A stretch of 6,603 bases of DNA from Muribaculaceae bacterium (GCA_021443235.1 JABUUJ010000051.1:2907-9509), one strand, 5' to 3'; counted from the first letter of the stretch, positions 1 through 5,863 are shown. Notes: generated from the letters alone by a model not told the origin. Made by a program: numbers and translations.

Positions 1-78
1 GTGGCGCTCATCGTGCGTGAGAGGTTCTACAAAACCCTCACTGGCGCCTATCAGCAGCGCGTTGCCGACCTAAAATAA
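1..78 (+). CDS. 3' end of an upstream gene, product unknown (partial)
   Basis: Frame 1 is open from the window edge to TAA at 76-78 and gives a plausible 25-residue, charged, helix-like C-terminus ending in RVADLK. Frame 2 is also open here but yields an unlikely Ser/Pro-rich peptide, and frame 3 is closed by an early TGA. The sequence turns A/T-rich immediately after the stop, as expected at a gene end. The fragment is too short to assign a family. No GC-rich hairpin follows the stop, only T-runs at 82-86 and 90-96, so where its transcript ends is unclear. Confidence 0.55.
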   Translation: MALIVRERFYKTLTGAYQQRVADLK

Positions 79-104
79 AAATTTTTAAGTTTTTTTGCGG
101 TTTG

Positions 105-136
105 CTTGCACAATTGGATTTTTATCTTTAAATTTG
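105..136 (+). promoter_or_regulatory. Bacteroidetes-type promoter for unit A
   Basis: TAAATTTG at 129-136 matches the Bacteroidetes -7 consensus TAnnTTTG exactly. CTTG at 105-108 lies 20 nt upstream, the expected place for the -33 TTTG element; a perfect TTTG at 101-104 is 24 nt away and less well spaced. Transcription would begin near 140-145 and leave a leader of about 65 nt, very A/T-rich, before the ATG at 208. This is the only good match between 79 and 207. The rest of that gap is A/T-rich with a loose inverted repeat (AAGTTTTT 87-94, AAAAACTT 153-160). Confidence 0.6.
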
Positions 137-207
137 TGCGTTATTAAAAACCAAAAACTTGAAATAAACTATAATTTAAATAATTACTAACATAAAACTA
201 AAATTTT

Positions 208-1551
208 ATGGCTTATCAAACAACTACAACAACCAGTTATGGAACCCGTGTGGGTAATTCGTTCAAAGCGATTGGAACAGGCTTTATCATGTTTCTTGCA
301 GGTACTGTCCTGTTGTGGTGGAACGAAGGCAACTTCGTAAAAACTCAGAAAATGCTTGAAGAGGCGCAAGGCAATGCCGTGCATGTTGAGAGCGTGGCTA
401 AAATTGACCCGTCAAACGAGGGACAACTCATCCACGCAACCGACAAGGCTATCACCCAGGACTCGCTCGTCGACCAGACTTTCGGCGTTGGCGTTGTGGG
501 CGTTCGCTTGCAGAGCAATGTTGAGTACTACCAGTGGGTAGAACACCAGAAAGAGGAAAAGAGAGACAAACTTGGTGGCGGTGAAGAGACCATCACTACC
601 TATACTTATTCTAAAGAATGGGTAAACCAACCCGTTAGTTCAAGTTCATTTGCCGACCCCGAATACAAGAATATTGACAACAATGTGCTTATGACGGTGG
701 AAGAGGAGCGTCTCTATGCCAAGGAAGTGAAATTTGGTGCTTACATGCTGAGCGAAAACCTCATTCATGGTATCGGTGCAACGCAAGACCTGGATGTTAA
801 CGCAACCGACGAGCGTCTGGCACAAATCGACAAGCAACTCACAGCACACATGGGTGGCAAGAAAAACCAAGTCAATCAGGCACAGCAGGCTCCCATCGCT
901 AACGACAGCGTTGCTCAGGATGCACCCGTGGAGGTTAAGGAAGTTAAGGACTATGAGATGCTCCACGTTCAGGGTAACCAAATCTACATTGGCAAGGTCT
1001 TCAACGGCAACAATGTGGGTGATGTGCGCATCAAGTTCCAGTATGTTCCCAACAATCTCACCGTTTCGCTCATCGCAAAGGTTCAGGGCAACACATTCGT
1101 AAAGTATGTTGCTAAGAACGGCCGCCAGTTCGACCGCATTGAGGTGGGCAACAAGAGCATGGAAGAGATGTTCCAGAGCGCTAACGACGAGAACTCAATG
1201 ATGACTTGGATTCTCCGCATTGTGGGCATCCTGCTCGTGATTGGCGGTTTGAAGGGAATCTTCGGCATCCTCACCACCCTGCTCAAGGTGGTTCCTTTCC
1301 TGGCAAGCATCATGAACTTCGGCGTTGGCCTGATTTGCTCTGTCGTGGGCTTTGCATGGTCGCTGATTATCATTGCTCTCGCATGGCTGTTCTATCGCCC
1401 GGTAATTGGCATTATAATTATTGCTATTGCTGGTGCTGCAGTTTATTTCTTCGCATTCAAGGGCAAGAGTAAACCAGCCGTTGAGCCTGCACCTGCACCT
1501 GCACCTGCACCCGAGCAGCCCAAGATGCCCGACTTGCCCAACCAGCAATAA
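208..1551 (+). CDS. TMEM43 (LUMA)-like multi-pass membrane protein
   Basis: The 447-residue protein matches the TMEM43 family. Residues 1-20 are a short Thr-rich cytoplasmic tail and 21-40 form TM1. Residues 41-331 form a large domain predicted to be periplasmic. It carries TMEM43-like landmarks: EGQLIHATD (71-79), VEYYQWVE (105-112) and TYTYSKEW (131-138). A low-complexity Gln/Ala/Lys stretch (about 218-245) splits this domain. A hydrophobic block (333-417) makes three or four further helices and contains WLFYRP (393-398), which I recall as the same motif at this place in human TMEM43. The tail (418-447) is a Pro-Ala repeat followed by PDLPNQQ. An in-frame TAA at 199-201 fixes the start. Eukaryotic TMEM43 sits in the inner nuclear/ER membrane; the bacterial role is not known to me. 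It is first in a unit with three lipoprotein genes, the next 24 nt downstream, suggesting an envelope complex (inference). Confidence 0.85.
   Translation: MAYQTTTTTSYGTRVGNSFKAIGTGFIMFLAGTVLLWWNEGNFVKTQKMLEEAQGNAVHVESVAKIDPSNEGQLIHATDKAITQDSLVDQTFGVGVVGVRLQSNVEYYQWVEHQKEEKRDKLGGGEETITTYTYSKEWVNQPVSSSSFADPEYKNIDNNVLMTVEEERLYAKEVKFGAYMLSENLIHGIGATQDLDVNATDERLAQIDKQLTAHMGGKKNQVNQAQQAPIANDSVAQDAPVEVKEVKDYEMLHVQGNQIYIGKVFNGNNVGDVRIKFQYVPNNLTVSLIAKVQGNTFVKYVAKNGRQFDRIEVGNKSMEEMFQSANDENSMMTWILRIVGILLVIGGLKGIFGILTTLLKVVPFLASIMNFGVGLICSVVGFAWSLIIIALAWLFYRPVIGIIIIAIAGAAVYFFAFKGKSKPAVEPAPAPAPAPEQPKMPDLPNQQ
1486..1511 (+). repeat. CCTGCA hexanucleotide microsatellite in the TMEM43-like gene
   Basis: Four exact tandem copies of CCTGCA (1486-1509) plus a partial CC. 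They encode the Pro-Ala run in EPAPAPAPAPEQP near the C-terminus. The unit is a multiple of three, so gain or loss of copies would lengthen or shorten the tail without shifting the frame. Confidence 0.85.
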
Positions 1552-1575
1552 CGACGCACTTCTAAAGTATTTTAA

Positions 1576-2526
1576 ATGAAAAAAATACTTATCACTATGA
1601 CCGCAAGTCTGTTTCTCGTGGCTTGCGGTCATAGTAACACAAACGAAGTCACAACTGGCCTGCCCGATACTACTGTCACAGTTATGCCTACCGACAAAAT
1701 GGCCGACTGTTGGGTTCAGGAGGCCGAGGTGTGGAGTGGTCTGAACGTTGAGATTTATGACGACGGCAAGGTGCGACTGCACTGGACCGACTGGGACAAG
1801 TTCATGGGCGTTGTGTCGAAGTCTCTCGGCGCGAGCTATCCCTACGACGCACCCTTACAGACCGAGGACATTCTTGGCCTTCGCGGAAAGGTGAAGGCAT
1901 TGGCGGTATTGGGCTCTCCCATGAGCCCAATGGGCTATTTTTTGCTCCAAAACAATAGCGTGCAGGTCTTTAGCTTCTACAAGCTGGTCTCAACGTGGAA
2001 CTTCTATGCCGGAAGGATAGTGGCCTACAATGTGGTTAACGTGAGGAATGAGGTAAAGGACTATAGCGTCACAGTGATAGAGAGTAAGGACGGCTCAATG
2101 GTGCGCGACGACGATTTTGTTGTCAACGGCTGCAATCTCTATGGCTACAGCATCGATGACCGTGGCACCCAAGTCGAGCACCTCCAGATTGACATCGACG
2201 GGGCGATGACCTATTCCTTTAGCGATGCCCTTGACGGCCCTTCCAACAAGGTATATCACGGCTACATTACCGAGTGGGAACGCGACGATGACACTCTCGA
2301 AAATGAATATGAATATATCCTTGTGACACAGGAAACCAGCGCATCCTCCAGCATTGAAAAAATCGGCATCAAAGGCGAGTTTGAATTGATTGCCGACCCC
2401 AAACTCAAAGGTCACTGGCTGGTGAAGGCCAAGAAAGGCATCAACATGGCGAGCTTCGACAATTTCAAGTTAGGTCAAGTTCGCACCATGCTCGACCGCG
2501 ATGTTATTGAGAAATATCTGAGATAA
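1576..2526 (+). CDS. Lipoprotein of unknown function, 316 aa
   Basis: The signal peptide is typical of a lipoprotein: MKK, a hydrophobic core, then lipobox LVAC with the lipidated cysteine at residue 17. The residues after Cys (GHSNTNEVTT) lack the acidic cluster that sends Bacteroidetes lipoproteins to the cell surface, so a periplasm-facing position is likely (inference). The mature part (about 300 residues) is soluble, rich in Trp, Tyr and Asp, with alternating hydrophobic strands, suggesting a mostly beta fold; I do not recognise the family. Landmarks are VRLHWTDWDKF (67-77), GSPMSPMGYF (113-122), RDDDFVV (177-183) and a short helical end (RTMLDRDVIEKYLR). An in-frame TAA directly before the ATG fixes the start. 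The gene lies 24 nt after the TMEM43-like gene. Its coding sequence holds two unusual inverted-repeat structures (1594-1635 and 1908-1943). Confidence 0.85.
   Translation: MKKILITMTASLFLVACGHSNTNEVTTGLPDTTVTVMPTDKMADCWVQEAEVWSGLNVEIYDDGKVRLHWTDWDKFMGVVSKSLGASYPYDAPLQTEDILGLRGKVKALAVLGSPMSPMGYFLLQNNSVQVFSFYKLVSTWNFYAGRIVAYNVVNVRNEVKDYSVTVIESKDGSMVRDDDFVVNGCNLYGYSIDDRGTQVEHLQIDIDGAMTYSFSDALDGPSNKVYHGYITEWERDDDTLENEYEYILVTQETSASSSIEKIGIKGEFELIADPKLKGHWLVKAKKGINMASFDNFKLGQVRTMLDRDVIEKYLR
1594..1635 (+). promoter_or_regulatory. Perfect 14-bp inverted repeat over the lipoprotein signal-peptide codons
   Basis: ACTATGACCGCAAG (1594-1607) is exactly reverse-complementary to CTTGCGGTCATAGT (1622-1635), with a 14-nt spacer. 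In RNA the stem can extend inward by a U-G and a C-G pair, leaving a 10-nt loop (1610-1619). It begins 18 nt after the A of the start codon, at the leading edge of an initiating ribosome, and spans codons 7-20. The structure is read directly from the sequence. A regulatory role, such as slowing early translation or blocking mRNA decay between the first two genes, is inference. Confidence 0.5.
1908..1943 (+). promoter_or_regulatory. Attenuator-like alternative hairpins and T-tract inside a coding region
   Basis: ATTGGGCTC (1908-1916) pairs perfectly with GAGCCCAAT (1923-1931) across a 6-nt loop. The right arm also contains AGCCC (1924-1928), which can instead pair with GGGCT (1932-1936) across a 3-nt loop. 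That second hairpin is followed by A and six T (1938-1943). The pairings are therefore mutually exclusive, and the downstream one sits like a short intrinsic terminator. The second stem is only 5 bp, so it would be weak. It lies in the codons for GSPMSPMGYF. A function is inference. Confidence 0.35.
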
Positions 2527-2584
2527 AATTTATTGTTTAGGGTTTTTTGAGATATCGAATGACTCTTAAAAATTGATTACAAGT

Positions 2585-3310
2585 ATGAAAAGAACATTTT
2601 TGTTATTTACAGCGTTGATTGCCCTCGCAGCTTGCGGTGGCAACGCACAGCAGGAGGCAGCAAGCGAGGCACAGCCCGAACCTATGGCTGCCATGAGTGC
2701 ACCATCGGCACTTAACATCTCTATCAAGGGCTCTATCGACCACACTAATTATAAAGGTGGCGTGGAGAGCGAGATTACTTTCAGCCATTTCCCCAAGAGC
2801 GTTAAGGAGTTTGAGGAGGCGCTGCAGCAACTGGGCGGTGAGCCTCAGGGCGCAGTGGTGCTGCAACTCATGGCAATGGAGCTTTACCGCAACAATCAGC
2901 CCGAAGGCGAGAAATGCCTTGAGATGATTAACACCCCCACCAACAAGCCCTCGGTCATAAGCCGTCTCAAGGAGCTTTTCGTGCGCAAGGACCCGGGATA
3001 CAACCGTCCCTATCTCGTAGCTACTTTCATGCAGGGCTCAAGCCCCATGAACGGCTACAATCCCACCAAACCTTACAAGGTGCGTGTGCGCACTCATCCC
3101 GTTAATCCCTACCAGAAATCGCAGATGCTTAAAGGCTGGGTGCTTGAGCTGCAGGTGCAGAGTAGCGGTTACGACACCCAATGGCGCGGCTGCAGTGTGG
3201 TGAAAACCAAGGGCGACACTCACTATCGCGTTTCAAACTGCCCGTCGATGTACATCCAGTGCAAGGAAATCAGTTGGGAAACCGACGACGAGTTCAAAGG
3301 TCTTGATTAA
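2585..3310 (+). CDS. Lipoprotein with a conserved domain of unknown function (DUF6935-like)
   Basis: The protein has 241 residues from the ATG at 2585. An in-frame TTG at 2573 would add four residues but gives a worse signal peptide, and an in-frame TAA at 2567 excludes anything longer. Signal peptide MKRTFLLFTALIALAAC has lipobox LAAC with Cys17. A Gln/Ala/Glu/Pro-rich linker (about 19-40) precedes one domain to the end. This domain carries motifs I recall from a recurrent family in Bacteroidetes and Firmicutes, I believe DUF6935: HFPKSVKEFEEAL (68-80), PQGAVVLQLMAMELYR (87-102), RPYLVATFMQG (141-151), NGYNPTKPY (156-164) and WRGCSVVK (200-207). No catalytic function is known to me. The DUF number is from memory; the family resemblance is surer. 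The 58-nt gap upstream has no recognisable promoter, so it is probably co-transcribed. Confidence 0.8.
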   Translation: MKRTFLLFTALIALAACGGNAQQEAASEAQPEPMAAMSAPSALNISIKGSIDHTNYKGGVESEITFSHFPKSVKEFEEALQQLGGEPQGAVVLQLMAMELYRNNQPEGEKCLEMINTPTNKPSVISRLKELFVRKDPGYNRPYLVATFMQGSSPMNGYNPTKPYKVRVRTHPVNPYQKSQMLKGWVLELQVQSSGYDTQWRGCSVVKTKGDTHYRVSNCPSMYIQCKEISWETDDEFKGLD

Positions 3311-3322
3311 TAGGTCGCAACA

Positions 3323-4033
3323 ATGAAAGTTCGCTTTCTCATCTTAGCGACTGCTGTGGTGACGCTTGCCTCTTGCGGCACCTCGGCCGAGAAAAGTGCC
3401 GAAGCCACCGACTCGACACAGGCCACTCAGCAAGTGGGAAACGCCATCGACACTGCCAGCGCATCCATTCAGGAAGCCGACGACGATTTTGTTGACGACC
3501 GTCCCAGCGACATGCGCACCATGCAAGTAAACGGTCCCGTGAAGCGCATCGTGGTGAAGTCGGCCGACGACCAGATGCAGGCTATTGCGTTTAACAAAAG
3601 TGGCGCAATCTTCTCAATGCGGTTTAACAAAATGTATGCCAAAGATATACGCCACAATGAGAAAGGACAGCTCGTTTATCTAATGCTCGACAATGCTGAA
3701 TTTGAGGGCGCTGCCAACACTGAGATGAAGTGGACCTATAATCCCGATGGCACGCTGCTCAAGTATGAAGATTTAGGTCACGAGTATTGCATTACCTATG
3801 AGTTCAAAGACTACAAAAAAGGTCTGCCCTATACCATTGTTGTTAATGAGGGCTTTGAGGCAACTGTAATTGAGATAACCTACACCGTCACTTACGGCGA
3901 CCTCGACGAACACGGCAACTGGCAATCCCGCACCCTCAACGGCAAGGGCCGTATCAGCGAGGACGGCGGCAACACCTATGAGCCCCACTCATGGAACCAA
4001 ACCGAAACCCGCACCATCGAATACTACGACTAA
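3323..4033 (+). CDS. Lipoprotein with beta-strand repeat-like domain, function unknown
   Basis: The 236-residue protein starts with a lipoprotein signal peptide, MKVRFLILATAVVTLASC, with lipobox LASC and Cys18. An acidic, Ala/Ser/Thr-rich linker runs from about 19 to 63, including EADDDFVDDRP. The rest resembles the loose strand-turn-strand units of YD/RHS-like or MORN-like Bacteroidetes lipoproteins: GPVKRIVVKS (71-80), AFNKSGAIFSMRF (89-101), IRHNEKGQLVYLML (109-122), WTYNPDGTLLKYED (137-150), then DEHGNWQSRTL (195-205) and ETRTIEYYD at the end. The final GNW..R and ETR.I.YY pattern is one I have often seen in such proteins. It lies 12 nt after the preceding gene, and an in-frame TAG at 3311 fixes the start. 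It is the last gene before the terminator. No binding partner or substrate can be named. Confidence 0.8.
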   Translation: MKVRFLILATAVVTLASCGTSAEKSAEATDSTQATQQVGNAIDTASASIQEADDDFVDDRPSDMRTMQVNGPVKRIVVKSADDQMQAIAFNKSGAIFSMRFNKMYAKDIRHNEKGQLVYLMLDNAEFEGAANTEMKWTYNPDGTLLKYEDLGHEYCITYEFKDYKKGLPYTIVVNEGFEATVIEITYTVTYGDLDEHGNWQSRTLNGKGRISEDGGNTYEPHSWNQTETRTIEYYD

Positions 4034-4050
4034 ACCTCGTGTTATTAACT

Positions 4051-4086
4051 AATGACCGGCTATTTTTGATAGTCGGTCATTTTTTT
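4051..4086 (+). terminator. Intrinsic terminator of unit A
   Basis: AATGACCGGCTA (4051-4062) pairs with TAGTCGGTCATT (4070-4081) to give a 12-bp stem with one G-U pair and a 7-nt loop, running straight into six T (4081-4086). It begins 17 nt after the stop of the third lipoprotein gene. The opposite strand lacks a comparable T-run, so it serves + strand transcription. Confidence 0.88.
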
Positions 4087-4095
4087 GGCCCTAAA

Positions 4096-4127
4096 TTTGC
4101 GCAACCCAAAAACAATCTATAAATTTG
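4096..4127 (+). promoter_or_regulatory. Bacteroidetes-type promoter for the esterase gene (unit B)
   Basis: TTTG (4096-4099), a 20-nt spacer, then TAAATTTG (4120-4127) fit the Bacteroidetes -33/-7 consensus in both sequence and spacing. Transcription would start near 4131-4135, leaving a leader of only 15-20 nt before the ATG at 4150. The upstream TTTG is itself the end of another TAAATTTG (4092-4099), so a second, weaker start may exist about 28 nt upstream. The promoter begins 9 nt after the T-run of the preceding terminator. Confidence 0.68.
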
Positions 4128-4149
4128 CAATATCAAAGAATAACCAATT

Positions 4150-5139
4150 ATGAACGACTTCATTACTTGGAAATATTATCTTTCAATATTGGTCGCTCTG
4201 GCATTCACCTGCTGCTCAAGCGCCAGTGAGACAACCAATAGTGACAAGCAAAACGACACAATAGCCGACACGGTTACTGCAGCTTTGCCAAGCCTCGTTA
4301 CCCCGCAGCAGCCACAGTTTGTCGATACCGTATATAGCGCCAAAATGAAACGCGGCATCGCCTGCACAGTTACCGTGCCGCAGTCCTACTTGACGACAGG
4401 CGACACCACAAAATTCCCTGTGGTATATCTGCTTCATGGCTATGGCGACACCAACAAGTCATGGCCCGAGAAGTATGACCTAAAGACCGCTGCCACAAAA
4501 TATGGCATAATCATCGTGTGTCCCGACGGACAAAACAGTTGGTATCTTGACTCGCCCATCGACCCCACTATGCAATTTGAGACCTTTATCGCACAGGAAC
4601 TTGTGTCACACATCGACAGCTGCTACCGCACACGCGCCAATCTTACATCGCGCGCAATCACCGGCCTGAGCATGGGAGGGCACGGAGCGCTCTATCTCGC
4701 ATTTCGTCATCCCGAGGTCTTTGGCTCTTGTGGCAGCATGAGCGGAGGCGTTGACATCACCAAGTTCCCCGACCGTTGGCTCATCCACAAGCGCTTAGGC
4801 CGCTACAACCAGAGCCAGAAAGTATGGGCGCAGCACTCGGTCATCAATCATGTTGACCGCATCAAACCTGGCCAACTCAACATTATAGTCGACGACGGCC
4901 GACAGGACTTCTTCTATGAGGTAAATATGGCGCTCCATAAAAAACTCAATGCCAAAGGTATAGACCACACATTTGCTATCCGCCCCGGAGCCCACACTTG
5001 GACCTACTGGCGCGAGTCGCTCCCCATCCACCTCAATTTCTTCCACAAAGCCTTCACCGGCACCCCCATCCCCCCCACCACCTCAATTCCCACCGACACG
5101 CCGAAGAGCAAGTCGGCCCCCAACGATACAATCAAATAA
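4150..5139 (+). CDS. Exported alpha/beta-hydrolase, esterase D / feruloyl esterase family
   Basis: The 329-residue protein belongs to the putative esterase family (PF00756 type), which hydrolyses acyl, feruloyl or acetyl esters. Features: oxyanion-region LLHGYGD (94-100), nucleophile motif GLSMGG (172-177) with Ser174, acid candidate Asp253 in DDGRQDFF, and catalytic His282 in GAHTWTYW. All three catalytic positions are present and in the usual order. The N-terminus has a hydrophobic signal ending in ALAFTCC. Cys21 or Cys22 could be lipidated, but the residue at -1 (Thr or Cys) is not the usual Gly/Ala/Ser, so lipidation is uncertain. Residues 23-60 are a polar linker, and 303-329 a Pro/Thr/Ser-rich tail. 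An in-frame TAA at 4141 fixes the start. It has its own promoter. No glycoside hydrolase or SusC/D pair is nearby to indicate the substrate. Confidence 0.88.
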   Translation: MNDFITWKYYLSILVALAFTCCSSASETTNSDKQNDTIADTVTAALPSLVTPQQPQFVDTVYSAKMKRGIACTVTVPQSYLTTGDTTKFPVVYLLHGYGDTNKSWPEKYDLKTAATKYGIIIVCPDGQNSWYLDSPIDPTMQFETFIAQELVSHIDSCYRTRANLTSRAITGLSMGGHGALYLAFRHPEVFGSCGSMSGGVDITKFPDRWLIHKRLGRYNQSQKVWAQHSVINHVDRIKPGQLNIIVDDGRQDFFYEVNMALHKKLNAKGIDHTFAIRPGAHTWTYWRESLPIHLNFFHKAFTGTPIPPTTSIPTDTPKSKSAPNDTIK

Positions 5140-5169
5140 TCTAAATAACCTCTTAAAATTTAATTAATT

Positions 5170-5829
5170 ATGGATCTTTACAACAATCCCTTAAAAAGTT
5201 TTCTGAACTACATTGACAACGGTTCGTTCTTTAAGCGCCCCATGCAAATTTACTATATCCTGTGTGGTGCATTAACAATGATCTCAATCCTCGTCCTAAC
5301 AATTGTCTTAAGTGTGTATTTGGTTAAATTTTTGCTTAATTGTGAAGGTTGGAGTGCATTTGTGGGCTGGATTACTTTTGTTATATATTGGGTGCTTACA
5401 ATCATTATGGCCTTTTCTTGCCTTTTATATTGGTGGTATAGGTCGAAGGAACTTGTAAATCAATCTAACAAAGGGAACCGTATTGTTGCGCTACCACTAT
5501 GGGGACATTTTGTTCAAACTGGTATTGAGTCGTTTGGCGTGTATTTTGCGCTGTTTTGTAGTCAACATGCAATTTGCCTTTTGGTTTACACATTGTTAAG
5601 TGGTGACTGGGGTCTAATTGGAGGAGTCGGAGTTTCAAATGATTTCTCTTTGATGGGTCTTATTTTCATCCTGCTTGGGTTTGTAATTACTTTGCTTGTG
5701 ATTTGGGGTTTTGCCTACATTTTTATCCTGTTAGCTCATGTTATTGGCGAGAGCATTCGCATTAAGGCTAATATCGCAAACGACACTCGTGACATGGGTG
5801 ACATCATGAGGGCAAGCACTATCAAATGA
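5170..5829 (+). CDS. Four-helix integral membrane protein of unknown function
   Basis: The 219-residue protein has four predicted membrane segments (about 27-50, 64-90, 121-143 and 160-189) and a short polar C-terminus ending in MRASTIK. The N-terminus NPLKSFLNYIDNGSFFKRP (6-24) and the central ALPLWGHFVQTGIESFG (107-123) match, from memory, a recurrent Bacteroidetes family of small membrane proteins with F..YI..G.FF..P and HF.QT.GE signatures. I know no function or family name. An in-frame TAA at 5161 fixes the start. It begins 30 nt after the esterase stop, with no terminator or TAnnTTTG element between, so co-transcription is likely. Local base composition is lower in G+C than in the preceding genes: sampled 60-nt lines have about 30-35% against about 60% in a line of the third lipoprotein gene. 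Confidence 0.75.
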   Translation: MDLYNNPLKSFLNYIDNGSFFKRPMQIYYILCGALTMISILVLTIVLSVYLVKFLLNCEGWSAFVGWITFVIYWVLTIIMAFSCLLYWWYRSKELVNQSNKGNRIVALPLWGHFVQTGIESFGVYFALFCSQHAICLLVYTLLSGDWGLIGGVGVSNDFSLMGLIFILLGFVITLLVIWGFAYIFILLAHVIGESIRIKANIANDTRDMGDIMRASTIK

Positions 5830-5863
5830 ATTGTGTAACCACAAGATTTAACACATTAAAACT

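Noticed and set aside
87..160. Inverted repeat AAGTTTTT (87-94) / AAAAACTT (153-160) around the unit A promoter.
   Set aside because: Pure A/T-rich arms 58 nt apart in an A/T-rich region are expected by composition.
646..1782. Long reverse-strand open frames opposite the TMEM43-like gene (646-981, 1083-1373, 1195-1782).
   Set aside because: They lie antisense to a clear gene, show Cys/His-rich or low-complexity peptides, and have no promoter on that strand.
2527..2584. Possible promoter or terminator in the 58-nt gap before the second lipoprotein gene.
   Set aside because: No TAnnTTTG element and no GC-rich hairpin; only GATATC and short A/T runs are present.
2621..2670. Inverted repeat GCTTGC (2630-2635) / GCAAGC (2660-2665) with partly paired flanks at the start of the second lipoprotein gene, resembling the hairpin in the first.
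   Set aside because: Only 6 bp are continuous, with a 3-nt bulge and a 24-nt loop. The shared CTTGCGG comes from the Cys-Gly codons of the lipobox, so it does not support a common element.
3382..3568. Two 10-bp palindromes, CTCGGCCGAG (3382-3391) and GTCGGCCGAC (3559-3568), as possible operator sites.
   Set aside because: Both fall on the codons TCG GCC GA(G/C) for Ser-Ala-Glu/Asp inside a coding region; preferred codon use explains them.
5070..5076. Run of seven C near the 3' end of the esterase gene as a slippage/phase-variation site. In the +1 frame the reading continues to a stop at 5167, just before the next ATG.
   Set aside because: Seven C is short for a phase-variable tract. A shift would change only the low-complexity tail after the catalytic domain, and the alternative frame looks like a composition-driven shadow.
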